From Heliomicrobium gestii (GTDB lineage Bacteria; Bacillota; Desulfitobacteriia; Heliobacteriales; Heliobacteriaceae), in contig NZ_WXEX01000018.1 in assembly GCF_009877435.1 (NCBI RefSeq), positions 1 to 43,940 of the forward strand: 43,940 nt of DNA, in the 5' to 3' direction. Positions 18,616 to 27,294 of this stretch are shown piece by piece. The notes under the pieces were generated by a model. It was not told the DNA's origin. It saw only the letters and a program-made list of their open reading frames with translations, and searched no databases. Position numbers and translations under genes: made by a program. Each line of letters starts with the position of its first letter. The stretch's first letter is position 1.

Positions 18616-18676
18616 ATGTTGTGTTTTCGTCTTGGTTTACAGAGGGGGCCCGCAGTAGGCGCGGCGGCTGCGTCCG

Positions 18677-19666
18677 TTACAGCGGGCGTGATGGTTCCCC
18701 TGAGGCGGGTTCCGGCGCGGGCGCCGCTGGCTGCGCCAGGGGGGCGACGGCAGGTTCCGCCGGCGAGGACGATTCATCTCGCGAGCGGTGACGCAGCAGC
18801 AGGGCGAGCCCGCCGATGCCGAAAATGCCGCCGAAGACGATGCTCTTCAGGTAAGAGTAGTACTGCTCATAGTAGCGGAGAAAACCGTTGTGGGGCAGGG
18901 GCGTGTCCAGGATGATCAGCGTCGACAGGGCGAGCAAGATGACGCCCATCCGGCCCGGGCGGCGTTGCCAGGTGTCGACAAGCCAGGTAAAGATGATGAC
19001 GTCGCTGTCGGTGACGGCGAGGCCGGCCTGGCGCTTTTGCATCAAGTGATAGGCGTCAAAAAAGCCGTAACCGACGATGACCGGCAAGAGGAAGTTGAAG
19101 GAATCGGGGAAGATATTCCAATCGGTCAGCGCCCACAAGCCCCAGAAGAGGGCAAGCAGTTGCACGCCACGGCGCATCAGGCCGAGGTACATCTGGCCGA
19201 CCCCAGGCATCAGCGAAATCAGGGAAAAGCCCAGCCGTTGCAAGGTAGTCCGTTTCTGAGGCAGCGGGGCAAAGGGCGGGTAGTGGTAAGAGCCCGGTGG
19301 GAAGGGATGGCCGGGATTGCCGCCAGGGTAAAAGGCGGCGTTGGGCGGCGTCGGGGCGCTGGACGGCGGTGGGCTGCCGGAAGGGAGCGGGCCGCCGGGA
19401 GGGATGGCAGCGCCGGGAAGGGCGCAGTCCCCAGTGGCTGTGGCGCCTCCGCCGCCCATTCCGCCGCCGGGGGGAGCGGCGCTCCCCAGGGCGCTGGGAG
19501 TGGTTCCCCCAAAGGGCGACGCGGTTCGGGGCTGGCCGGCTTCGGCGGCGCATTGGGGACAGATCCAGCCCTGCTGCACCGGCAGCAGCGGCCCGTTATG
19601 GAACCCGCAGAGGGTGCAGGCGGGGCGCTTGGGAGTGTCGATGGTGTCGTTATCGGCGGAGAACAT
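18677..19666 (-). CDS. zinc-ribbon, proline/glycine-rich linker and membrane protein
   Basis: A 329-residue protein. An N-terminal zinc ribbon has two C-x2-C knuckles (CTLCGFHNG and CPQCAAEAG), followed by a long Pro/Gly/Ala-rich linker (about 45-135), then FSLISLMPGVGQMYLGLMRR, the start of a TM2-like membrane module, and about four or five hydrophobic segments. The C-terminus is again Pro/Ala-rich. No enzymatic motif is seen. The start at 19666 follows AGAGGTGA. It lies 21 bases after the kinase gene of the two-component pair and so is very likely cotranscribed; it may be a target or accessory sensor of that pair, which is inference. Confidence 0.6.
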   Translation of the reverse strand: MFSADNDTIDTPKRPACTLCGFHNGPLLPVQQGWICPQCAAEAGQPRTASPFGGTTPSALGSAAPPGGGMGGGGATATGDCALPGAAIPPGGPLPSGSPPPSSAPTPPNAAFYPGGNPGHPFPPGSYHYPPFAPLPQKRTTLQRLGFSLISLMPGVGQMYLGLMRRGVQLLALFWGLWALTDWNIFPDSFNFLLPVIVGYGFFDAYHLMQKRQAGLAVTDSDVIIFTWLVDTWQRRPGRMGVILLALSTLIILDTPLPHNGFLRYYEQYYSYLKSIVFGGIFGIGGLALLLRHRSRDESSSPAEPAVAPLAQPAAPAPEPASGEPSRPL

Positions 19667-19687
19667 CGGGTCACCTCTTTTTTTGCG

Positions 19688-21331
19688 TTATGCGGTGGGG
19701 AACACCGGCAGGGGCGGCGCGGCAAGGGGCAGTCGAATCAGGAAGGCGGCCCCGCCTTCAGGCGGCGCCGGTTCGAGGAGGATGCTGCCGCCATGGGCGG
19801 CGATGATCTCGCGGCTGATGGCCAGGCCCAGACCGGTGCTGCCGTTTTTGCTGTTGCGGGCCGTGTCGGCGCGGGCGAAGCGTTCAAAGAGGCGCTCGCG
19901 CAGATGGGCCGGCACGCCCATGCCCGTGTCGGCGATGCGCAGGAGCGCTGTGTTGCCCTGGGCGGCCAAGGTGACATAGACGCCGATGCCGGGGCCGTTA
20001 TGTTCGATGGCGTTTTTCAGGACGTTTTTGATCGCCCGTTCCAGATGGGAGACGTCGACGCTGGCCCAGAGGGCGATCTCCGGGATGTCGGCGTCGAGGT
20101 GCTGCCCGGCCAGTTCGATGTCTGGCAGGATGTCAGCGGTCCAGCGACGGGTGAGTTCCGCCAGGTCGGCTGAGCGCGGTTGCAGGGCAAAGTCGGGATG
20201 CACCAGTTTGGCTGTCAGGAAGAGGTCATCGACGATGCGCCCCATGATCAGGGCTTTGGCGTGGATGATGCCGCCGTACTTGCGGGCTTGTTCCGGCTCC
20301 CGGTAGGCGATGTCGCTGAGCGCCTCGGCATAGCCTTCGATGGAAGCCAGCGGGGTGCGCAGGTCATGGGAGAGGCCGGCGAAGAGGTCGCGCTGCTTTC
20401 CGGCGATCTCCTGTTCCCGCTGTTTGAGGGCGCCGAGGGCGGTGTTCAACTGGTTGAAGACGACGAAGAGGTCGCCGAACTCATCTTTGCGCCACGATTG
20501 AATGCGGTAGCTCGTGTCGCCGCGGCGCATGTTTTCGAGACCGCCGGCCAGTTTTTTCAGGGGCGCCCGCAGGAGCCAGGAGAAGGCCAGGGCGGCGACC
20601 AGGTTGACGGCGAGGATGCCGGCGCCAGCCGTGAGGGGCACGCCGGCGAGCAGCACCGTGCGCTCCTCGGGGGTGTGACGCCGGGCATCGGAGGCCGAAT
20701 CCGGTTCGTAGCGAAGGAGCAGGTAGTAGGTTTCGCCCCCGACGCTCAGAGGGGCGGCTTCATAGGCCGTCTTTCCGTTGGCGGCAGCGAGCGATGCCTG
20801 TTCCGGTTCGAACAGGGCCTCGAACCGGTCGATCCGCACCTGCAGGGGCGTGCGGGTGGCCTCCATGATCTGGGCCATCGTGTAACGGTCGGGAAAGTGA
20901 TCGTTGGCGGCGATGGCGGGGTTGTTGCTCCGGTTCCAGGTGGTCCTTGTCGTCAGCGCCACGCCGTTGCTGTCGAGGAGTTGCACCGAGGCGGAAGGGA
21001 TGTGAAAGTCACGGTCGAAGGCGAGCGTCTCAATCAGGCGATCGCGACTGATGTTGGTCGCGCGACCGGTTCTGTTGGTATCGGAAGCCGGGGTCGGTGG
21101 CGTTGGCGTTTCCTGAAGCGGGAGATGGAGGGGATCGATGGATCCCACCGGTTCGGCGTGGTAGCGTTCCCGCCAACGCTCGATCTGGGCCGCCACCTGA
21201 CGATGTTCGAAGTTGTTGTCGTCGGGACGCAGCAGTTCCTGGTAGAGGATCAGCATCCCCAAAAGGGTGGAGGCGGCGGCGACACCGGAAATTAAAAGGA
21301 AGAAGAAGAAGGCCTGGGTGCGGATCTTCAT
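19688..21331 (-). CDS. membrane sensor histidine kinase
   Basis: A 547-residue sensor kinase. A first membrane helix lies at about 7-29 (FFFFLLISGVAAASTLLGML), followed by an extracytoplasmic sensor of about 200 residues with no recognised fold, a second helix (AGILAVNLVAALAFSWLL), a HAMP domain, the dimerisation domain with H322 (SHDLRTPLASIEGYAEAL), and an ATPase domain (NVLKNAIEHN, DTGMGV, NGSTGLGLAIS). The start codon ATG 21331 overlaps the stop of the response regulator (ATGA), so the two are translationally coupled. AAGGGAGAA precedes it. The frame extends further upstream, inside the regulator gene, but the overlap and ribosome site fix the start. Confidence 0.9.
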   Translation of the reverse strand: MKIRTQAFFFFLLISGVAAASTLLGMLILYQELLRPDDNNFEHRQVAAQIERWRERYHAEPVGSIDPLHLPLQETPTPPTPASDTNRTGRATNISRDRLIETLAFDRDFHIPSASVQLLDSNGVALTTRTTWNRSNNPAIAANDHFPDRYTMAQIMEATRTPLQVRIDRFEALFEPEQASLAAANGKTAYEAAPLSVGGETYYLLLRYEPDSASDARRHTPEERTVLLAGVPLTAGAGILAVNLVAALAFSWLLRAPLKKLAGGLENMRRGDTSYRIQSWRKDEFGDLFVVFNQLNTALGALKQREQEIAGKQRDLFAGLSHDLRTPLASIEGYAEALSDIAYREPEQARKYGGIIHAKALIMGRIVDDLFLTAKLVHPDFALQPRSADLAELTRRWTADILPDIELAGQHLDADIPEIALWASVDVSHLERAIKNVLKNAIEHNGPGIGVYVTLAAQGNTALLRIADTGMGVPAHLRERLFERFARADTARNSKNGSTGLGLAISREIIAAHGGSILLEPAPPEGGAAFLIRLPLAAPPLPVFPTA

Positions 21332-22173
21332 GGCCGTTCTCCCTTCGGGAGCGAGCGAGGCGCCGGGGCGGACGGCGGGGTTGCTGTCGAGTCTGTGGCC
21401 GAGGCCGGAACTACGGCAGGGGGCGGCGGCGGACTGGAACAAGGCGGCGCCGGTGTCTTTAGGCGGTAGCCGAGGCCGCGGATATTTTCCAGCCACTCGC
21501 CGGCGCCGGGCAGGGCTTCGTCGAGCTTGCGACGCAGGCTGCGGATGTGCACCATGATGGTGTTGTCATTGCCGTAGTAGGGCTCATGCCATACCTGTTC
21601 ATAGACCTGCTGTTTTGTGTAGACGCGGCCTGGCGCGGCGGCGAAGAGTCGCAAGAGTTCCCACTCCTTGGCGCGCAGGTCCAGGGTGACGTCGTTGAGT
21701 TTCGCCTCGGCGCAGATGGGGTCGAGGCAGAGGGGGCCGATGACGATGGGCGATTCGACGGGCGCTTGACGGCTGCGGCGGCGCAGGTGGGCGTTGACGC
21801 GCGCCACCAGTTCGCGGGGGCTGAAGGGCTTGGCCACGTAATCGATAGCGCCCAGGTTGAGGCCCAGGATACGGTCCGGTTCGTCGCCGCGGGCCGACAG
21901 GATGAAGAGGGGGCATTCCAATTCGTCGCGCAGCATCCGGCAGACATCCAGGCCGTTGAGTTTGGGCATCATCACATCGAGGATGACCAGGTCGGGCCGT
22001 TCGGCGCGGGCCAGTCGCAGCGCTTCCTCGCCATGGGCGGCGAGCAGCACGGCGTAGCCGTCGTGCTCCAGGTAGCCGGCGACGAGTTCGCGAAGTTCCG
22101 GGTCGTCGTCGGCCAGAAGGATGCGCAGGGGCGGCCCGTTGGCGTCACGGCTTCCGGGCGGTGTCGGTTCCAA
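21328..22173 (-). CDS. OmpR/PhoB-family response regulator
   Basis: A 281-residue regulator. The receiver domain has the acidic pair DDD near the N-terminus, phospho-accepting D66 in LVILDVMMP and the KP pair in YVAKPFSPREL. The winged-helix DNA-binding domain follows (KEWELLRLFAAAPGRVYT, DNTIMVHIRSLRRKLD, IRGLGYRLK). An unusual Pro/Ser/Ala-rich tail of about 40 residues follows the usual end. The best start is TTG 22173 with AAGGAG nine bases upstream; an ATG within the same leader is in another frame, and the longer frame to 22245 has no ribosome site. It is the first gene of a three-gene operon. Confidence 0.9.
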   Translation of the reverse strand: MEPTPPGSRDANGPPLRILLADDDPELRELVAGYLEHDGYAVLLAAHGEEALRLARAERPDLVILDVMMPKLNGLDVCRMLRDELECPLFILSARGDEPDRILGLNLGAIDYVAKPFSPRELVARVNAHLRRRSRQAPVESPIVIGPLCLDPICAEAKLNDVTLDLRAKEWELLRLFAAAPGRVYTKQQVYEQVWHEPYYGNDNTIMVHIRSLRRKLDEALPGAGEWLENIRGLGYRLKTPAPPCSSPPPPPAVVPASATDSTATPPSAPAPRSLPKGERP

Positions 22174-22278
22174 TTGCCATGTCTCCTTTCTATCTGTTGG
22201 CGGGTAATGGCCCCTTGAAGGGCCTTTTCGCAGGGAGATGGCCACTGCGGGGAGGGAATCAGCGGTATCGCTAAGAAC

Positions 22279-22332
22279 AGTATAAGGGAACGGCCTTTCG
22301 TGAAAATAAGACGAATCTTAATTCAGGCTTAA
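22279..22332 (-). promoter_or_regulatory. promoter of the two-component operon with an OmpR-type direct repeat
   Basis: Read on the minus strand: TTTTCA (22306-22301), a 16-base spacer, TATACT (22284-22279). Just upstream lie two TTAAG words (22332-22328 and 22321-22317) spaced exactly 11 bases, one helical turn, as OmpR/PhoB regulators prefer. This suggests the operon regulates itself. Confidence 0.45.
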
Positions 22333-22335
22333 ATC

Positions 22336-22367
22336 AAGGGGCGCCTTTTCTGTGACAGGCGCCCCTT
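22336..22367. repeat. perfect inverted repeat upstream of the secreted glycosidase-like gene
   Basis: AAGGGGCGCC (22336-22345) and GGCGCCCCTT (22358-22367) form a 10-pair stem with a 12-base loop, ending 19 bases before the next start codon. There is no T tract. It may be an RNA stem in the leader of the downstream gene or a boundary hairpin. Confidence 0.5.
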
Positions 22368-22385
22368 CAGGGACGACGGAGGTGG

Positions 22386-24860
22386 ATGCGTGTGAAACAA
22401 AGGGGTCTGACGACGGCCCTGGTCTCTCTGTTTGTGGTTGCCAGCTTCCTCACGGGCACGCTCCTGCCGGTGTTCGCTGCCGATCAGCGAACGGGCGCAG
22501 GGGAAAGCGGGGCGCCTCTCGGGCCCGACGGGGCGGGAGCCGTCCCCTTCATCGTCGAGGGCTTTGAACAAGGGGTTGGCGACTGGACGCTGCAATCGAA
22601 AGCAGGCGATGGCGACGGGAGCGTAAGCCTGGAATACGGATCCTACACCAGCGGAGGCGGCGACGGGGCGGGCAGCGGATATGCCTCCTGGGGGAGCGCT
22701 CCAAACGGTGGCTATGGCGGAACCAGCGACGCCGCCGGTGGTCATTCCGTCCGCATCGCCCCGGGCGGCGAAGGCGGGTGGCGCTTTGCGTCGCTCAAGC
22801 AGATCCCCGTCGCGACGGGCGATCGGCTTGAACTGAGAGGGTGGATCCGGCGCCAGGGAAGCGGATCGACAACGTTGACGGCAACGGGCTGTGACGCCCA
22901 GGGAAATGCCGTGGCTTGGAAGGTTGAGGCGCCGGTGATCGAGGGAGAGAAGGCATGGACGCCCGTCGTCGCCCCTGTGGTGATTCCACCGGGTGTGGCC
23001 TTCGTTCAGGCGCAACTGGCGGGCGAGGGCGGCGGCGTGACCTGGCTCGATGATCTCTGCCTCGTTCCGGTCATGGCCCCGCGGCGCAATCCCGCCATGC
23101 CGGCGGAGGCCCGCCTGGAAAATGCGGCCATTGCTGTTTCTGTACATACCGGCGACATCACCCTGAGCGTCGCCGACAAGCGGACCGGCCAGACCTGGCG
23201 GCAGCGACCGCTGCGTTCCGACTTTATCCTGCTGGATGTTCAACGGGGCAACTCGATCCTGCTGGCTTTGCGTGACCGGGTGACCGGGCAAGACACGCTG
23301 GCGACGATCCGCCTGGTCGGCGATCGCCCGGAATTTACGGTTACCCTGTCGGGAGACGGGACGATGGCGTCGCCGGTGAGCTTTCCCCACCCCTTTGTCA
23401 GCGCGCCGGGGACCCAGTTGGTGCTCCCGCGCGGCGAAGGCGTCCTCTATCCTGTCGATGAACCGTCCCTTCCCGCCATGCGGCTTCCCGCCTACAGCGG
23501 GGAAGGGCTGACGATGCCCTTTTGGGGGATCACCGATGGAGATCGGGGCTTGATGACCCTGTTGGAGACGCCCGACGACAGCGCCGCCCAGATCGAACGG
23601 ATCGACGGGATGCTGGCGGTGTCACCGCAGTGGGATCCGCAAAAGGGACGGCTCGGGTATAGCCGCCGCCTCCGCTATGTCCTCTTCGACAAGGGCGGTT
23701 TTGTGGCCATGGCCAAGCGTTACCGCGATCAGGTCCGGGAAGCGGGCCGGTGGGTCTCGCTGGAGGAAAAAATCCGGCTCAATCCCATGGCGGGCAAGCT
23801 GATCGGCGCAGCGAGCGTCTGGTATACGGGAAAGGGCGATCGGGACGTTGCCCGGGACATGAAGGACGCCCGGATGGACAAGGTCTTGTGGAACCATGAC
23901 GACAGCGGCGGGCAGGTCCCCCTGAAGCCGGAAACGGTAGAGGATATCCAGGCCTTGGGGTATCTGGCCGGACGGTATGATGTGTTTCACCGGGCGATCG
24001 ATCCCGAACAGGCGTCGCTGCTGGAAGGGGGGCTCGATCCGCGCTGGCCCCAGTCGGCCTGGCCCGACGGACTCGTCACCGGCGCCGACGGCAACTGGGT
24101 GCGCGGCTGGAAGGCGAAAGGCCAAGGCGGCGGCTGGATCGACGGCGCCATCGTCAATGACGAAGAGGCGCTGACCATCGCCCGCTGGCGGATTCCCTCG
24201 GCGGTGGAGAAAGCCGCCTATGGCGCGTGGCTGATCGACGGGGCCACATCGTTGCCCTGGCAGGAAGACTACAGCCCGCGCCATCCGATGACGCGCTCTC
24301 AAAGCCGGCAGCAGCGCATCAACCTGCTCAAGGTGGCCGCTGACGAGTGCAAGCGGGTGACCGGGAGCGTATCGGCCCATGACGCGGCGGCGCCCGTGGT
24401 CCACTATTTTGAGGGCGCCATGAGTGTAGCGAAGGACTCCGTCGACGAACAACGCCGGATTCCCTTGTGGGAGTTGGTGTACCATGACAGCGTCCTGTCC
24501 TATTGGCATCGGGAAGAAGGCAACAACAGCCGACCCGACCAATGGCTGAAGCGGGATCGGCTCAACATCCTCTATGGCACGCCCCCCCTGTACACCCTCA
24601 GCCGGGAAGCCTGGGAAACGGGGAAAAAGAACATCGTCGAGAGCGATCAACAGGTCAGCGCTGTCGCCGCCAAAGTCGGGACCGCTGAAATGACCGATTT
24701 TCGTTACCTGACGCCGGACCGGTCGGTCCAGCAGTCGGTCTTCGCCAACGGCGTGACGGTGACCGTGAATTTTGGCAGTAGTCCCTACCAAATTGACCGG
24801 TGGACGGAACTGCCGCCCATGGGATACCGGGTGGTGGAGACGCAGGAAGCCGGTCAATGA
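22386..24860 (+). CDS. secreted glycoside-hydrolase-like protein (possibly DUF5696/GH101-related)
   Basis: An 824-residue exported protein. A signal peptide is clear (about 1-32, ending LLPVFA before ADQ). A Gly-rich beta region (about 70-230) resembles a carbohydrate-binding jelly roll, then a beta-sandwich (AIAVSVHTGDITLSVADKR) and a barrel-like part with FWGITDGDRGLMTLLETPDD, KVLWNHDD, WIDGAIVN and VHYFEGAMS, a layout like large retaining glycosidases such as the DUF5696/GH101 group. Catalytic residues cannot be fixed by eye. ATG 22386 has GGAGGTGG upstream. It is followed after 37 bases by the patB-like gene without a terminator. Confidence 0.55.
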   Translation: MRVKQRGLTTALVSLFVVASFLTGTLLPVFAADQRTGAGESGAPLGPDGAGAVPFIVEGFEQGVGDWTLQSKAGDGDGSVSLEYGSYTSGGGDGAGSGYASWGSAPNGGYGGTSDAAGGHSVRIAPGGEGGWRFASLKQIPVATGDRLELRGWIRRQGSGSTTLTATGCDAQGNAVAWKVEAPVIEGEKAWTPVVAPVVIPPGVAFVQAQLAGEGGGVTWLDDLCLVPVMAPRRNPAMPAEARLENAAIAVSVHTGDITLSVADKRTGQTWRQRPLRSDFILLDVQRGNSILLALRDRVTGQDTLATIRLVGDRPEFTVTLSGDGTMASPVSFPHPFVSAPGTQLVLPRGEGVLYPVDEPSLPAMRLPAYSGEGLTMPFWGITDGDRGLMTLLETPDDSAAQIERIDGMLAVSPQWDPQKGRLGYSRRLRYVLFDKGGFVAMAKRYRDQVREAGRWVSLEEKIRLNPMAGKLIGAASVWYTGKGDRDVARDMKDARMDKVLWNHDDSGGQVPLKPETVEDIQALGYLAGRYDVFHRAIDPEQASLLEGGLDPRWPQSAWPDGLVTGADGNWVRGWKAKGQGGGWIDGAIVNDEEALTIARWRIPSAVEKAAYGAWLIDGATSLPWQEDYSPRHPMTRSQSRQQRINLLKVAADECKRVTGSVSAHDAAAPVVHYFEGAMSVAKDSVDEQRRIPLWELVYHDSVLSYWHREEGNNSRPDQWLKRDRLNILYGTPPLYTLSREAWETGKKNIVESDQQVSAVAAKVGTAEMTDFRYLTPDRSVQQSVFANGVTVTVNFGSSPYQIDRWTELPPMGYRVVETQEAGQ

Positions 24861-24897
24861 GGCCGGCCGATGATGAATGAACGAGGGGGATGACGCA

Positions 24898-26079
24898 ATG
24901 ACGATGAGACCCTGCGCCTTTGACGAACGAATCAACCGGCAGTCCACCAACAGCCTGAAATGGGACACCCTCCGGGATGTCTTCGGGCGGGAAGACCTGT
25001 TGCCCCTCTGGGTGGCGGATATGGATTTCCCGTCGCCTCCGGAAGTGATCGAGGCCCTGAAAGAGAAGGCGGCCCACCGCGTCTATGGCTACCACGTCCG
25101 CAGCGAATCCTTTTTTCAGTCTGTCGTCGAGTGGTTTGGACGCCGCCACAACTGGCCCATCGAACGGGAGTGGGTCGCCCTGACACCGGGTGTCGTGCCC
25201 TCGATCTGCCTGGCCATTCAAGCGTTCACCTCGCCTGGCGACGGCGTGGTCATCCAATCGCCCGTCTACCCGCCCTTTTTCCGCTGTGTCAAGGAAAACG
25301 GCCGCCGGATCGTGGAGAATCCGCTCCGCCAGGTGAACAGCCGGTACGAGATGGATTTTGACGACTTAGCCGCCAAACTGGATGAGGGCGTCAAGATGCT
25401 GGTGCTCTGCAGCCCCCATAACCCGGTCGGTCGCGTCTGGACGGAAGCGGAGCTGCGCCGGCTGAACGATCTCTGCTGCGAGCGGGATATCCTCATCCTC
25501 TCCGATGAGATCCATTGCGATCTCGTCTTTCAAGGACACCGCCACACCCCCTTCGCCGCTTTGGGCGCGGAAGCGGCGGCCCGCACGGTGACCTGTGTGG
25601 CGCCGAGCAAGACCTTCAACATCGCCGGCCTGAACACATCCTTTGTGATCATCTCCGACGAAGGGCTGCGGCGGCGGTTCCGGCAGGTCATGCTCTCGCT
25701 CAGCCTGGGCGAGGGGAATCTCTTTGGCGTGGCGGCTTCGGAAGCGGCCTACCGGCATGGCGACGCCTGGTTGGATGCGCTGCTGCCCTACCTGGAGGGC
25801 AATGCCGACTATCTGACGCGCTATGTGAGTGAACGGATGGGCGAACTGGACATCGTCAAGCCCGAGGGAACCTACCTGGGGTGGCTCGACTGCCGCCGTT
25901 TGGGCCTGCGGCCGGCGGAACTGAAGCGCTTTTTCGTGGAGGAGGCGAAGGTCGGCATGAATGACGGCCTCACCTTCGGCCAACCGGGCGCGGGATTTGC
26001 CCGCATCAACTTCGGCTGTCCCCGGGAACTGTTGGTCGAGGGGCTGCAGCGGATCGAGGCCGCCTTGCGCCGCCGGTGA
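24898..26079 (+). CDS. patB: PatB/MalY-type PLP-dependent cystathionine beta-lyase/aminotransferase
   Basis: A 393-residue cytoplasmic fold-type I PLP enzyme, which would cleave cystathionine or other C-S substrates or transaminate. Family markers: LPLWVADMDFPSPPEV, VYGYHV, TPGVVPSICLAI, the CSPHNPVGRVW segment, SDEIHCDL with the PLP-pairing Asp, and the Schiff-base lysine in APSKTFNIAGLNTSF. The start ATG 24898 follows GAGGGGG; an ATG at 24877 in frame is possible. It probably shares a transcript with the upstream exported protein and ends in a 17-pair hairpin. Confidence 0.88.
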   Translation: MTMRPCAFDERINRQSTNSLKWDTLRDVFGREDLLPLWVADMDFPSPPEVIEALKEKAAHRVYGYHVRSESFFQSVVEWFGRRHNWPIEREWVALTPGVVPSICLAIQAFTSPGDGVVIQSPVYPPFFRCVKENGRRIVENPLRQVNSRYEMDFDDLAAKLDEGVKMLVLCSPHNPVGRVWTEAELRRLNDLCCERDILILSDEIHCDLVFQGHRHTPFAALGAEAAARTVTCVAPSKTFNIAGLNTSFVIISDEGLRRRFRQVMLSLSLGEGNLFGVAASEAAYRHGDAWLDALLPYLEGNADYLTRYVSERMGELDIVKPEGTYLGWLDCRRLGLRPAELKRFFVEEAKVGMNDGLTFGQPGAGFARINFGCPRELLVEGLQRIEAALRRR

Positions 26080-26101
26080 TAGGCGCCCGAGGGACGGAAC
26101 G

Positions 26102-26154
26102 AAAAACTGCCAAAGAGGGCGACAGGCGATCCTGCGGCCTCTTTGGCAGTTTTT
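26102..26154. terminator. bidirectional terminator between patB and pdxK
   Basis: A perfect 17-pair stem joins AAAAACTGCCAAAGAGG (26102-26118) with its complement (26138-26154), with T or A tracts on both sides. It serves both convergent genes. Confidence 0.9.
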
Positions 26155-26210
26155 ATCGTCCAAGGTAGGTGTAAATGGGGAGATTTCAAAAGGCGGGACC
26201 GGCGCCCCTT

Positions 26211-27023
26211 TTAGCAGCAGCAGCCGCTTTGCCGGTAGGCGCCATGGTGGGTCGGGCCGACATAGCCATTCAGGGGGAAGCCGAGACGGATCGCCTCGGT
26301 GATGAACTTCTTGGCCGTCCAGATGGCGTCGCGGACGGAATCGCCTTTGGCCAGGCCGGCGGCGATGGCCGCCGAGGTGGTGCAACCGGCGCCATGGGTG
26401 TAGGTGGTGTCGAACCGCTCCGACTCAAGGACTTCAAAGGTGTTTCCGTCGTAGAGCAGGTCGATGGCCCTTTCGCCGGCCAGTTTGGCTCCTCCCTTGA
26501 TCAGGACATAGGCGACGCCGAGCTTGTGAATCGCTTCGGCGGCTTCTTTCATGTCATCGAGGGTCTTGATCGGCCCATGGCCGCTCAACTGGGCCGCCTC
26601 AAAGAGGTTCGGCGTGACGACGGTGGCCCGGGGCACGAGCACATCGCGCAGGCTGACCAGGTTGTCCGGCTGCATCACCTCATCGGTGCCCTTGCAGACC
26701 ATGACGGGGTCGACGACGACATTCTTCAGGTTGTGCTCGTCGATGGCGCGGGCGGCCACTTCGACGATCTCCGGGGTGCCGAGCATCCCTGTCTTCATGG
26801 CATCGACGCCGATGGAGAGGATCGTGTCCAACTGGGCTTGCAAGGTCTCGATGGCGATGGGGAAGACCTTGTGGGACCAGTCCTTCGGGTCCATGGAGAC
26901 GATGGTGGTGATGGCCGTCATGCCGTAGACGCCCAGTTCTTGAAAGGTTTTCAGATCGGCCTGAAGGCCGGCGCCGCCGCTGCTATCAGAACCGGCGATG
27001 GTTAACGCCTTGGGAATCGTCAT
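26211..27023 (-). CDS. pdxK: pyridoxine/pyridoxal kinase (ThiD-like)
   Basis: A 270-residue ribokinase-fold kinase that phosphorylates B6 vitamers (and perhaps hydroxymethylpyrimidine). The sequence closely follows Bacillus PdxK, formerly called ThiD: KALTIAGSDSSGGAGLQADL, VYGMTAITTIVSMDP, VGVDAMKTGML-like segment (IGVDAMKTGMLG), VVDPVMVCKG, VTPNLFEAAQLSG, and the active-site THGAGCTTSAAIAAGLA. The C-terminus ends in GCCC, three consecutive cysteines absent from the Bacillus protein as I recall it. The start follows GAGGAGGAG. The gene has its own promoter and a roughly 100-base leader with a hairpin. It supplies the PLP cofactor that PatB next door needs, though that link is loose. Confidence 0.88.
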   Translation of the reverse strand: MTIPKALTIAGSDSSGGAGLQADLKTFQELGVYGMTAITTIVSMDPKDWSHKVFPIAIETLQAQLDTILSIGVDAMKTGMLGTPEIVEVAARAIDEHNLKNVVVDPVMVCKGTDEVMQPDNLVSLRDVLVPRATVVTPNLFEAAQLSGHGPIKTLDDMKEAAEAIHKLGVAYVLIKGGAKLAGERAIDLLYDGNTFEVLESERFDTTYTHGAGCTTSAAIAAGLAKGDSVRDAIWTAKKFITEAIRLGFPLNGYVGPTHHGAYRQSGCCC

Positions 27024-27086
27024 GGGATGCTCCTCCTCGTTACTGCTGTCAATCGACTGAAGCGTGCTATGGTTTTGTATCCCGAG

Positions 27087-27114
27087 TGTCGCAGGAACAT
27101 ATGCCCCTGCGACA
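27087..27114 (-). repeat. leader hairpin of pdxK
   Basis: TGTCGCAGG (27087-27095) and CCTGCGACA (27106-27114) form a perfect 9-pair stem with a 10-base loop inside the pdxK leader. There is no T tract after it on the minus strand, so it is not a terminator. It does not match a riboswitch class I know. Confidence 0.5.
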
Positions 27115-27132
27115 GGCGGAAAGTCTTCCTCA

Positions 27133-27160
27133 ATTATAGCAACCCATCCGGCGATCGCAA
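27133..27160 (-). promoter_or_regulatory. sigma-A promoter for pdxK
   Basis: Read on the minus strand, TTGCGA (27160-27155), a 16-base spacer and a perfect TATAAT (27138-27133). Confidence 0.65.
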
Positions 27161-27177
27161 CCTAAAATGGGGATGAG

Positions 27178-27220
27178 GGGCGCGCGCCGATATCTTATTG
27201 AATGGAAAAATCGCGCGCCC
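27178..27220 (+). repeat. GC-only inverted repeat upstream of glnS
   Basis: GGGCGCGCG (27178-27186) and CGCGCGCCC (27212-27220) give nine strong pairs around a 25-base AT-rich loop, followed by GGCGTTTTCACTCTTTT. It could be an attenuator or protect the glnS transcript. Confidence 0.4.
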
Positions 27221-27294
27221 GGCGTTTTCACTCTTTTGGGCCTGTCTTCGCTTATGATAAACTACAATTTGTATAAGAATAATGACGAACAAGA

